A stretch of 19,444 bases of DNA from the NCBI GenBank assembly GCA_039649115.1, contig JBBWZQ010000248.1, forward strand, positions 1-19,444, given 5' to 3'. The notes under the pieces were generated by a model. The model did not search any database and was not told the DNA's origin. It saw only the letters and a program-made list of their open reading frames with translations. The translations under genes were made by a program, and so were the position numbers. Source of the DNA: DATEJJ01 sp039649115. Its GTDB lineage: Bacteria; Actinomycetota; Actinomycetes; Mycobacteriales; Micromonosporaceae. This document shows positions 13,190-19,444 of the stretch, piece by piece. Every line of letters begins with the position of its first letter. The stretch's first letter is position 1.

Positions 13190-14634
13190 GAAGGCGGCTC
13201 GCGCTGTCGCTCGGTGGCGCCGTCGCGGTCGCCGCCGCCGGGCTGGAGTACTGGAGCACCGCCAGCGCCGGTGCGGCGGTCAAGACGCTGGTCGCCGCCG
13301 CGATCGCGGTCGCGGTCCTCGGGCTCGCCGCGTCGTTGCCGGGCATCACCCTGCGGGGTGCGGTGATCGGGGGCTCCTTCGTGGCCGCCGGGATCTTCAC
13401 CTGGACCTTCACCGACCGGCCCGGGGCCATCTGGGCGGTCCTGCTGATCGAGGGTGTCGTCTTCGCGGTGTGGAGCTGGCCGTGGCTGGCCCGGCTGCGC
13501 GCCGTACCGCGCCTGGGCACCGCCTGGCTGGGGCTCGCGTACTGGTTCCTCGGGATCGCCGGCGCGGTGCTCGTGGGACATCTCGGCGTGGCCGCGCAGC
13601 GGGTCGCCTACGCGGGCGTCTTCACGCTGGCGGTGCTCGCGGTGGTGGCCAGCCGCAGGCAGGGCCGCCGCGACCTGAGCGTGGGCATCGCCGCCGCGCT
13701 GCTCGTGGGTGTCGCGGCGCTGCTGCTGGCCGGTGCCGGCAACCTCTTCGACGGCGTGCACGCGGCACCTGGCAGCACGTCGGCACAGGCCATGCGGGAC
13801 CGCTTCTGGGGTGGGCTGGGGCTGTTCTACCACCCCAACTCGATGGCCGGCCTGGCGATCGGGGCGGCCATCCGGATCGGACCGGACCGGGCGTTCGCCA
13901 CGTGGCAGCGGCTGTCCGCCACCCTGCTCGCCGGCTTCGTGCTCTTTCTCAGCGACTCCCGCATCGGGCTGGTCTTCTTCGCGTTCGTCGGGCTGCTGCA
14001 CGCGGTGCTTGTCCTGCGTCGCCGGCACGCCGACCTGCCCGACCACCGCCGACCCTGGCTGGCGGCGCTCATCCCGTTCGTGGTGCTCGCGCTGGTCGTC
14101 ACGCTGTCCGGGACGCAGGGATTCTTCTTCCACAGCCGCTTCCAGGTGGCGCCGGGTGCCTCGGCCGACGTGACGAGCGGCCGGACCGCCACCTGGCGCC
14201 GGGTGGCCGACGACTGGCGGCACGCCGGCCTGGCCGAGAAGGTCTTCGGCGACGCCACGACCTCCCGCGCGGTCGTCGTGCGCACCAACGACGGCGCGCC
14301 GCCCGGTACCCCCCATGCCAAGCTCAACACCGACAACGCCGCGGTGGGGGCACTTCGCCGCGGCGGTGTGCTGGGGGTGGTGGCCTTCCTCCTCGGCCTG
14401 GTGCTGCTGCTCCGGCGCGCGGCGCGGCGCCCGGCACCGGCCTGGTTCGTGATCGCGGCGTTCGGCATGGTGCCCACCATCGCCACCGAGGACTGGATGC
14501 TCGGCGGCACCAACGGCGCGCTGTGGATCCTGCTGCTCGCCGGCGAGGCCGGCGTGGCGCTCGCCGCCGACCTGACTGAGTCACCAGTCAGCGAACTCGC
14601 CGAACCACCCGTGTCGCTGCAACCGGGACGCTGA
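13186..14634 (+). CDS. O-antigen ligase/polymerase-like membrane protein
   Basis: 482 residues, largely hydrophobic, with about 10-12 membrane spans. Features shared with the WaaL/Wzy family (Wzy_C): GLFYHPNSMAGLAIG (212-226) and the membrane motif FLSDSRIGLVFF (254-265). A large extracytoplasmic loop (about 308-385) carries SGRTATWRRV (331-340) and ends HAKLNTDNAAVGALRRGGVLG, like the H..N..L...GG.G end of the loop in ligases. Such proteins transfer or polymerise lipid-linked glycans outside the membrane. The GTG start overlaps the GT2 stop by 4 bp, giving coupled translation with the glycosyltransferase; the same frame is open upstream, but only as a shadow. The C-terminal tail after about residue 465 is hydrophilic. 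Whether it ligates or polymerises is undetermined. Confidence 0.82.
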   Translation: MRRRLALSLGGAVAVAAAGLEYWSTASAGAAVKTLVAAAIAVAVLGLAASLPGITLRGAVIGGSFVAAGIFTWTFTDRPGAIWAVLLIEGVVFAVWSWPWLARLRAVPRLGTAWLGLAYWFLGIAGAVLVGHLGVAAQRVAYAGVFTLAVLAVVASRRQGRRDLSVGIAAALLVGVAALLLAGAGNLFDGVHAAPGSTSAQAMRDRFWGGLGLFYHPNSMAGLAIGAAIRIGPDRAFATWQRLSATLLAGFVLFLSDSRIGLVFFAFVGLLHAVLVLRRRHADLPDHRRPWLAALIPFVVLALVVTLSGTQGFFFHSRFQVAPGASADVTSGRTATWRRVADDWRHAGLAEKVFGDATTSRAVVVRTNDGAPPGTPHAKLNTDNAAVGALRRGGVLGVVAFLLGLVLLLRRAARRPAPAWFVIAAFGMVPTIATEDWMLGGTNGALWILLLAGEAGVALAADLTESPVSELAEPPVSLQPGR

Positions 14635-14645
14635 GCACCGCCGCG

Positions 14646-16661
14646 ATGGCCGTTCTGCCCGCCGCGACCTTCCTGCTCGTCGCATACCTGGTGCGGCCGA
14701 CCGGGGCGGCGGTCGCGCCGGTGCGCCTCGCGCTGACCCGGTCGGCCATCGTGGTGGGCGGCGCCGCCGTCGTGCTCGTCGAGGCGCTGTCCGCGATGCA
14801 CGCGCTGACCGCGCCGGCGCTTGCGGCCGGCTGGTCCGTCGCGGTCGCCGCGGCCCTGACCGGTGCCATTTTCCGGTACCGGCGGGAGGCGCGCGACGGC
14901 CACCCGGTCGGGCCCCGGTCCCTCGGCGCCCGCCTCACCCGGGCCTGGACGCAGACCAGCCGGATCGACCGGCTCATCGTGCTCGTGCTGGCCGTCGAGA
15001 TCGCCGCCGAGCTGGTCATCGCGCTGGTCTCGCCGCCGAACAACTTCGACTCGCAGACGTACCACCTGCCGAAGATCGAACACTGGGTGGTGCAGCGGGA
15101 CGTCGGCTTCTACCCCACCTCGATCGACCGGCAGCTCGCGATGGCCCCCGGCGCCGAGTACCTGCTGCTGCACCTGCGCCTGCTCACCGGCGGGGACACG
15201 CTGTACAACCTGGTGCAGTTCGCGGCCGGCGTGGGCTGCGCGCTGGTCGCCTCGCGGATCGCCGCCCAGCTCGGCGGCTCGTCCCGGGCCCAACTGCTCG
15301 CCGCCGCCGTCGTGAGCACCACGCCGATGGTCGTCCTGGAGTCCACCAGCACGCAGACCGACCTGGTCGTCGCCGCGTGGGTCGCCGCGCTCGCCACCCT
15401 CGTCCTGGACGGGCTGGACCGGCGCGCGGCCACCGGCACCGTCACCCTGCTCGGCACCGTCACCCTGCTCGGCGCCGCCACCGGGCTGACCGTCCTGACC
15501 AAGGCCACCGGCATGCTCGCCGCGGCACCGCTGCTGCTGCTCTGGCTGGTCGCCCAGGTACGGCGCGGTGCGCTCCGGGCACTGGGCGCCGGCCTGGTGG
15601 TCGGCGCGCTCGCCCTGGTCGTCGCCGGCCCGTACCTGAGCCGGACCTACGCCGAGTACGGCAGCCCGCTCGGCCCGGCGGGCCAGCGCGACATGATCTC
15701 CATGCAGCGGCACGACCCACCGGCCGTCCTGGTGAACGCGCTGCGCCTGGCACAGTCGGCGCTGCAGACCCCGGCCGGATCCGCCAACCGGGCCGAGGCG
15801 GCCGCGATCGGGCGGCTGTCGCGGGCGGTGGGTCTCGACCCCAACGACCGGAGGATCACCTTCTGGGGCTCGACCTTCCCGATCACGACCTGGATGCCCG
15901 ACGAGGACAAGGCCGCGCTCCCGGTCCAGGGCGCGTTGATCCTGCTCGGCGCCGGCCTGCTGCTGGTCCGGCCGCGCCGCTGGGCGCCAGCCGACCGCAG
16001 CGCGGCGGCGCGCTGGTACGCCGCCGCCTTCTGGGTCGCACTCCTGCTGTACGTCAGCACCGTCAAGTGGCAGCCCTGGGGCAACCGGCTCCTGCTGTTC
16101 CTGGTGGTGCTCGGCGCCCCGCTCGCCGGGCTGTGGCTGGCCGCGGCGCTGTCCGCGGCACCGGCACCGGCACCGGCGACGGCGACGGTGTCCCGGGCGC
16201 CGGTGCGCCGGATCGGTGCGTGGGCCGCGGCCGCCGCCCTGGTCGCCGGCTGCTGCGCCGGCTGGCTCGCGGTCGGCTACGGCTGGCCACGGCGGCTGGT
16301 GGGGCACGACTCGGTCTTCACGGTCAGCGACATGCAGGCCCGGTTCCAGCGCCGCCCGCAGTGGCGGGGGGACTACGAGTGGGTGGCCGCGGCGGTACGG
16401 GCGGCCGGCGCGCACCGGGTCGGCCTGGTGCAGGGCTACGACACCTGGGAGTACCCGTGGTGGCTGCTGCTGCGCGGCGACGACATCGTCTCGCTGCGCT
16501 CGCTCCAGGCCGGCATCCCACCCGCCCGGCCGGACAGCGTGGACGCGATCGTCTGCGTCAGCACGTCCCACCTCTGCCGGCGGTACGTGCCCGCCGGCTG
16601 GACGATCCGGATGCGCGACGGCATCGGCTACGCCCTGCCCGCCGAGCCGCGGCGGGCGTGA
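14646..16661 (+). CDS. GT-C (GT39-like) membrane glycosyltransferase
   Basis: 671 residues with many membrane spans. After two or three N-terminal helices and a basic loop (80-108), the segment PPNNFDSQTYHLPKIEHW (130-147) matches the first extracytoplasmic loop of polyprenyl-phosphate-sugar-dependent GT-C enzymes, with D135 the candidate catalytic Asp. SIDRQLAMAPGAEYLLLHL follows, as in relatives annotated glycosyltransferase family 39. The C-terminal soluble part (about 560-671) lies outside the membrane core; residues YDTWEYPWWLLLRGDD are in it. It starts 11 bp after the ligase-like gene with a poor Shine-Dalgarno. It carries an 18-bp tandem duplication (15435-15470, TVTLLG twice) and a GGCACC/GGCGAC hexamer run (16157-16186, Ala-Pro/Ala-Thr). 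The donor is probably a polyprenyl-P-sugar; the acceptor is unknown. Confidence 0.82.
   Translation: MAVLPAATFLLVAYLVRPTGAAVAPVRLALTRSAIVVGGAAVVLVEALSAMHALTAPALAAGWSVAVAAALTGAIFRYRREARDGHPVGPRSLGARLTRAWTQTSRIDRLIVLVLAVEIAAELVIALVSPPNNFDSQTYHLPKIEHWVVQRDVGFYPTSIDRQLAMAPGAEYLLLHLRLLTGGDTLYNLVQFAAGVGCALVASRIAAQLGGSSRAQLLAAAVVSTTPMVVLESTSTQTDLVVAAWVAALATLVLDGLDRRAATGTVTLLGTVTLLGAATGLTVLTKATGMLAAAPLLLLWLVAQVRRGALRALGAGLVVGALALVVAGPYLSRTYAEYGSPLGPAGQRDMISMQRHDPPAVLVNALRLAQSALQTPAGSANRAEAAAIGRLSRAVGLDPNDRRITFWGSTFPITTWMPDEDKAALPVQGALILLGAGLLLVRPRRWAPADRSAAARWYAAAFWVALLLYVSTVKWQPWGNRLLLFLVVLGAPLAGLWLAAALSAAPAPAPATATVSRAPVRRIGAWAAAAALVAGCCAGWLAVGYGWPRRLVGHDSVFTVSDMQARFQRRPQWRGDYEWVAAAVRAAGAHRVGLVQGYDTWEYPWWLLLRGDDIVSLRSLQAGIPPARPDSVDAIVCVSTSHLCRRYVPAGWTIRMRDGIGYALPAEPRRA
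15435..15470 (+). repeat. Perfect 18-bp tandem duplication in GT-C gene
   Basis: GGCACCGTCACCCTGCTC occurs twice in a row and encodes GTVTLL-GTVTLL within or beside a membrane helix. It is in frame, so it lengthens the segment by six residues. It is probably a recent slippage event. Confidence 0.85.
16157..16186 (+). repeat. Hexanucleotide run (GGCACC x3, GGCGAC x2)
   Basis: Five hexamers in a row encode an Ala-Pro/Ala-Thr linker between the last membrane helices of the GT-C protein. It is a simple-sequence tract, probably a flexible loop. Confidence 0.8.
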
Positions 16662-16705
16662 TGGACGATCCGCGAACCCGGTCCGCGCCGGACAAACACG
16701 AACCC

Positions 16706-16711
16706 TATTCT
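16706..16711 (+). promoter_or_regulatory. -10 box (TATTCT) of second GT39 gene, leaderless
   Basis: TATTCT lies 6 nt before ATG 16718. The 57 bp upstream that would extend the ORF are unusually AT-rich, as expected for a promoter. No -35 box is clear. Confidence 0.55.
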
Positions 16712-16717
16712 CTAGCC

Positions 16718-18184
16718 ATGGCGGTAGCGGGCACCGACGAGCTTTCCGCGCCGGTACCCACGCAGACCTCCCGCGACCGGCTGCCGTGGCGCCTGGCCGC
16801 CCTCGCGATGCGGGCGTACTGGCTGTGGCCCGCGCTGCTCATGCTCGCCGCCGCGGGCTACCGGCTGGGCACCCCCTCGCTGTGGGCCGACGAGCTGGCC
16901 ACCTGGGGTGCTGTGCGGCTGCGCTGGGGGCAGCTGTTCCACCTGGTCGGCAACGTCGACGCGGTGGTCGCGCCGTACTACGTGATGACCAAGGCGTGGG
17001 CGGCGCTGGCGGGCACGTCGGCGGCCGCGCTGCGGATGCCGTCGGTACTCGCCATGGTCGGCTCGGCGGCGCTGGTCGCGATCCTCGGCGCCCGCCTGCA
17101 CAGCCGCTGGGTCGGGCTGCTCGCCGGGCTCATCTTCGCGCTGGCGCCGACCACGTCGCGGTACGCGCAGGAGGCCCGCCCCTATTCCTTCGCCATCCTC
17201 TTCGCGATCGTCGCCACGCTGCTGCTGACCTGGTTCGTCGAGCGTCCCGCCGTGGGCACCGGGCTGGCGTACGCGCTGGCCGTCGCGCTGCTCGCCGCAT
17301 TCCACGTCATCGGCCTGCTGCTCCTGCTCGCGCACGGGCTGGCCGCCCGGGGCCGGCGGAAGGCCTGGGCACTCTGGGCCGGCATCGGCGTCTTGCCGGT
17401 ACTGCCACTGATGTGGTTGGGCTACCGGCAACGCGACCAGGTCCGCTGGATCCCGCCGCCGAGCATGCACATCGTGCTGGGCACGCCGGACGTCATCTTC
17501 GTCTCGGCCGGGGTCGGTGGCGCCCTCGTCGCGCTGGGGCTGCTCGCGTTCGCCCGCCGCCCGAACGCCATGCTGCTGGTGACCTGGGCGCTGGTACCGG
17601 CCGTCGCGCTGGCCGTGATCGGGCAGTTCGCGCCGCTGTTCTACGCCCGGTACCTGCTGTTCGTCGTGCCGGCCTGGGTGCTGCTCGCCGCGCTGACCCT
17701 GGACCGGCTGCCGCGCGCGCACGCGCTCGCCGTCGTGGTGGGGCTCGCGCTGCTCGGCGCGCCGACCCAGAACGGCATCCGGGCCGGGAACGGGCACCCC
17801 ACCGCGAGCGCCGACGCCGGGAAGATCATCGCGGCCAACGACCTGCCCGGCGACGCGATCGCGTACCAGCTGGGCGACACGGCGCCGTGGGAGGCGCGCG
17901 ACGTGGTCTCCCGGTACGTGCCGGCGGACCGGCGCCCGCTGGACGTGTTCCAGGTGACCCCGCAGCGGCTCAGTGGGCGCCTGGCCGCCACCGAGTGCGC
18001 CGACCTGGCCGCGTGCCTCGATCGCGCGGATCCGGCCCGCATGTGGATCCTGCGCAAGGACGCGCACGCCGACCCGTTGCAGGGCATCGGATCGGCCAAG
18101 GAGAACCTGCTGCGCACCCGGTACCGGCTGTCGCGGCTGTGGTTGGTCCGGGGCATGACCATCGCGCTCTACGTCCGCGGCTGA
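16718..18184 (+). CDS. GT39-family membrane glycosyltransferase (mannosyltransferase-like)
   Basis: 488 residues, multi-pass membrane protein. Near the N-terminus SLWADELATW (54-63) holds the Asp-Glu pair of the first extracytoplasmic loop, typical of GT39/PMT-like enzymes that use polyprenyl-phosphate sugars. SRYAQEARPYSF further on is another family signature. About ten hydrophobic segments follow, then a soluble C-terminal domain of about 110 residues. The start is ATG 16718, six nt after a TATTCT box. ATG 16661 (TGATG overlap with the previous stop) would add 19 residues, but those codons include CGA, AAA, GAA, TAT, TCT and CTA, all rare in the neighbours, so this stretch looks non-coding. 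It therefore has its own promoter inside the glycan block. The stop converges on clpP with an 18-bp gap. Confidence 0.85.
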   Translation: MAVAGTDELSAPVPTQTSRDRLPWRLAALAMRAYWLWPALLMLAAAGYRLGTPSLWADELATWGAVRLRWGQLFHLVGNVDAVVAPYYVMTKAWAALAGTSAAALRMPSVLAMVGSAALVAILGARLHSRWVGLLAGLIFALAPTTSRYAQEARPYSFAILFAIVATLLLTWFVERPAVGTGLAYALAVALLAAFHVIGLLLLLAHGLAARGRRKAWALWAGIGVLPVLPLMWLGYRQRDQVRWIPPPSMHIVLGTPDVIFVSAGVGGALVALGLLAFARRPNAMLLVTWALVPAVALAVIGQFAPLFYARYLLFVVPAWVLLAALTLDRLPRAHALAVVVGLALLGAPTQNGIRAGNGHPTASADAGKIIAANDLPGDAIAYQLGDTAPWEARDVVSRYVPADRRPLDVFQVTPQRLSGRLAATECADLAACLDRADPARMWILRKDAHADPLQGIGSAKENLLRTRYRLSRLWLVRGMTIALYVRG

Positions 18185-18186
18185 GC

Positions 18187-18198
18187 GCCGGTCCCGGC
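18187..18198. terminator. Weak hairpin between GT39 and clpP ends
   Basis: GCCGG-TC-CCGGC lies in the 18-bp gap between the convergent stops. The loop is too tight to pair fully, and no T-tract follows. It is listed only because nothing else could terminate these two genes here. Confidence 0.2.
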
Positions 18199-18202
18199 CC
18201 GC

Positions 18203-18820
18203 CTACGGCAGGATCGCCGGCCCCGCCGTGACGAGCCGGGCGGAGGGCACCACGTGGTCGATGAACCCGTACTCCCGGGCCTCCTCGGCGGTGAACCAGC
18301 GGTCCCGGTCGGCGTCGTCCGCGACGCGCTCGACGCTCTGCCCGGTGTGCTCGCTGATCAGCTCGGCGAGCTGGCGCTTCATGAGCAGGATCTGCTCCGC
18401 CTGGGTCTGGATCTCGCTGGCGGTGCCGCCCATGCCGCCGGCCACCTGGTGCATCATGATCCGCGCGTGCGGCAGCGCGTACCGCTTGCCGCGGGTACCG
18501 GCGCAGAGCAGGAACTGGCCCATCGACGCGGCCATCCCCATGGCCACGGTCACCACGTCACTCTGTATCCACTTCATCGTGTCGTAGATCGCCAACCCGG
18601 CCGTCACCGAGCCGCCCGGCGAGTTGATGTACAGGTAGATGTCCTTCTCCGGTGCCTGCGCCGCGAGCAGCAGCAACTGCGCGCACAGCGAGTTGGCGTT
18701 CTCGTCGCGCACCTCCGACCCCAGGAGCACGATCCGCTCCTTGAGCAGCCGCTCGTAGATGTAGTCGTCCAGCGTTGCGGTGCCCGCCTGCGCCGCGCGC
18801 AGCTGCCAGTCCCTCGCCAT
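18203..18820 (-). CDS. clpP: ATP-dependent Clp protease proteolytic subunit
   Basis: 205 residues, the normal ClpP length (about 195-210). ClpP forms tetradecameric serine-protease chambers fed by ClpX or ClpC in the cytoplasm. The catalytic triad is intact: S99 in GMAASMGQF, H124 in RIMMHQ, and D173 in DADRDRWF, with the same 25- and 49-residue spacing as in E. coli ClpP. NSPGGSV (66-72) and LLCAGTRGKRYALP are also typical. ATG 18820 is chosen because AGGAGG (18837-18832 on the minus strand) stands 11 nt upstream; an in-frame ATG at 18859 would add 13 residues (hydrophilic, unlike the family). It is alone: no clpX or second clpP is adjacent, and the neighbour is convergent. It is divergent from a ClgR/PopR-type regulator over 209 bp, so it is probably an accessory clpP under that regulator. 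Confidence 0.97.
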   Translation of the reverse strand: MARDWQLRAAQAGTATLDDYIYERLLKERIVLLGSEVRDENANSLCAQLLLLAAQAPEKDIYLYINSPGGSVTAGLAIYDTMKWIQSDVVTVAMGMAASMGQFLLCAGTRGKRYALPHARIMMHQVAGGMGGTASEIQTQAEQILLMKRQLAELISEHTGQSVERVADDADRDRWFTAEEAREYGFIDHVVPSARLVTAGPAILP

Positions 18821-18831
18821 TGACCCGTCAC

Positions 18832-18837
18832 CCTCCT
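18832..18837 (-). promoter_or_regulatory. clpP ribosome-binding site
   Basis: The minus strand reads AGGAGG followed by GTGACGGGTCA and then ATG. This strong Shine-Dalgarno decides for ATG 18820 over the upstream ATG at 18859. Confidence 0.7.
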
Positions 18838-18838
18838 G

Positions 18839-18857
18839 GTCGCGTTTGCCGTGCGAC
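18839..18857. promoter_or_regulatory. Inverted repeat GTCGC-N9-GCGAC beside clpP RBS
   Basis: Perfect 5-bp arms with a 9-nt spacer adjoin the clpP Shine-Dalgarno. It could be a second regulator site or a leader hairpin in the clpP mRNA. It resembles CGC/GCG-type ClgR half-sites, but the spacing (N9) does not fit the usual N5. Confidence 0.3.
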
Positions 18858-18910
18858 ACCAGCCTTTCCGGCCTGGTACCGGCGCGGCACGCCCTTCGGC
18901 TGGGCGGAGA

Positions 18911-18925
18911 TCTGCCGTCAGCAGA
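18911..18925. promoter_or_regulatory. PopR-like palindromic operator
   Basis: TCTGCC-GTC-AGCAGA matches the palindrome TCTGCC-N3-GGCAGA, which I recall as the PopR site upstream of clpP3 in Streptomyces, at 11 of 12 bases. It lies midway between clpP (90 bp) and the divergent regulator (104 bp), where one dimer could act on both promoters. Confidence 0.6.
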
Positions 18926-18961
18926 CAGGACGGGTCCGGCGCCGCCGCGGGCTCCGTGGCC

Positions 18962-18972
18962 CGCGACCAGCG
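18962..18972. promoter_or_regulatory. ClgR-like CGC-N5-GCG site
   Basis: CGC-GACCA-GCG agrees with the CGC-N5-GCG core recalled for ClgR operators. It lies 2 bp upstream of the putative -10 of the regulator gene, so binding there would influence its own transcription. The core is short and GC-rich, so chance is possible. Confidence 0.35.
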
Positions 18973-18974
18973 GC

Positions 18975-18980
18975 TAACCT
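18975..18980 (+). promoter_or_regulatory. -10 box (TAACCT) of regulator gene
   Basis: TAACCT fits TANNNT and would give a leader of roughly 43 nt, in keeping with the clear Shine-Dalgarno before ATG 19030. No convincing -35 box is seen. Confidence 0.4.
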
Positions 18981-19019
18981 GGCGTACAAGAGGCCGCCGA
19001 CCCGGTCGGCATGGGCGAG

Positions 19020-19024
19020 GGAGG
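19020..19024 (+). promoter_or_regulatory. Regulator ribosome-binding site
   Basis: GGAGG within GAGGGAGGA stands 5 nt before ATG 19030 and supports that start. Confidence 0.7.
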
Positions 19025-19029
19025 ACCTG

Positions 19030-19444
19030 ATGCTGCTGCGCCGTTTCCTCGGTTCCGCACTGCGCCGGGCCCGGCTCCGGCAGGGCCGCACGCTGCGCGA
19101 GGTCGCCCACACGGCCCGCGTGTCCATGCCCTACCTCTCCGAGGTGGAGCGGGGCCGCAAGGAGGTGTCCTCGGAGATTCTCGCCGCCGTCTGCCTCGCG
19201 CTGGGACTGCACCTCGGCGACCTGCTGGACGAGATCCGCGCGGAACTGGCGCTGGTACCCACCCGACCGGCGCCCACGGCGCCGTCCGGTCCCCGCACCG
19301 TCGCCCCGCCCCGCACGCCGGCCATGCCCAGGACGCCGGCCATGCCCCGCACGCCGGCCATGCCCAGGCCTCCCGCCGGGACGCGCGCGCCGGCCGCGCC
19401 GCCCGCCGCACCGGTCGGGCCCGGCCAGCCGGTCGCCTCGGTGG
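19030..19444 (+). CDS. XRE-family regulator of the ClgR/PopR type, 3' end outside window
   Basis: 138 complete codons are visible; the gene runs off the edge. The N-terminal Cro/C1-type helix-turn-helix (about 8-75) has QGRTLREVAHTARVSMPYL and SEVERGRKEVSSEILAAVC, the typical ClgR/PopR wording. These are actinobacterial transcription activators of clp genes that are themselves degraded by ClpP. Divergent clpP and a PopR-like palindrome between them support that role. From about residue 77 on, the protein is a Pro/Ala/Arg-rich low-complexity tail containing RTPAMP three times (95-112). The extreme C-terminus, where ClgR and PopR carry their degradation signal, is not visible. PopR rather than ClgR is favoured by the operator, but the proteins are too similar to separate here. 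Confidence 0.9.
   Translation, partial: MLLRRFLGSALRRARLRQGRTLREVAHTARVSMPYLSEVERGRKEVSSEILAAVCLALGLHLGDLLDEIRAELALVPTRPAPTAPSGPRTVAPPRTPAMPRTPAMPRTPAMPRPPAGTRAPAAPPAAPVGPGQPVASV
19312..19365 (+). repeat. Three in-frame 18-bp tandem repeats (RTPAMP)
   Basis: CGCACGCCGGCCATGCCC is repeated three times; the middle copy begins AGG instead of CGC but encodes the same residues. A partial, diverged unit (RPPAGT) follows. The units lie in the low-complexity tail of the regulator. Confidence 0.9.

Noticed and set aside
13827..16571. Very long open frame on the minus strand opposite the ligase-like and GT-C genes
   Set aside because: It is rich in Arg, Gly, Gln and Pro with no recognisable domain and lies opposite two well-supported membrane protein genes. 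It is an antisense shadow common in GC-rich DNA. The same holds for minus-strand frames at 2168-4111 and 7870-9630.
16661..16717. Extended start (ATG overlapping the previous stop as TGATG) for the second GT39 gene
   Set aside because: Its codons include several that are rare in the neighbours (CGA, AAA, GAA, TAT, TCT, CTA), and a -10 box lies inside. It looks like promoter, not coding sequence.
19312..19365. CRISPR-like or intergenic repeats
   Set aside because: The units are 18 bp, contiguous without spacers, in frame within a coding sequence, and encode RTPAMP.

Overview
The window is GC-rich throughout, uses GTG starts often, has 4-bp GTGA gene overlaps, and several genes have a TANNNT box only 6-8 nt before the start codon, as leaderless genes do. 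With a ClgR/PopR-type regulator next to clpP and a SWIM/MoxR/VWA cassette, this points to a high-GC actinomycete, perhaps Micromonosporaceae (the family is inference). It looks like ordinary chromosome: no rRNA, tRNA, CRISPR array, transposase or integrase was seen, and no gene-free stretch exceeds 300 bases. The longest are 18821-19029, 2057-2182 and 121-208.

Layout. 1-120: the end of a metallo-beta-lactamase-fold hydrolase. 209-2056 (-): full-length recQ. 2183-9696 (+): a tight five-gene operon, SWIM zinc finger - DUF5691 - MoxR-type AAA+ ATPase - DUF5682 - VWA/MIDAS protein, whose content matches the uncharacterised yehL/M/P/Q group of E. coli. The MoxR-VWA pair is probably an ATP-driven chaperone or assembly module. 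DUF5682 carries motifs resembling the TraB/ChaN/EreA fold.

9683-12143: two divergent genes separated by only 40 bp. On the minus strand is a homocitrate/isopropylmalate-synthase-family enzyme that most resembles Re-citrate synthase. On the plus strand is a citrate synthase (Si fold, catalytic His/His/Asp kept) with an N-terminal MerR/excisionase-like helix-turn-helix. The space between them, running into the plus-strand start, holds four GTTGAY half-sites, so the citrate synthase may be a metabolite-sensing DNA-binding protein that controls both genes. This is the best candidate here for an undescribed system.

12218-18184 (+): a cell-surface glycan block with a GT2 glycosyltransferase, an O-antigen ligase/polymerase-like membrane protein, and two multi-pass GT-C (GT39-like) glycosyltransferases. 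18203-18820 (-) and 19030-19444 (+): a stand-alone clpP facing a ClgR/PopR-family regulator, which runs off the window. Their shared intergenic region has a near-perfect match to the PopR palindrome and a CGC-N5-GCG site like the ClgR core, so this looks like a self-contained proteolysis control unit.
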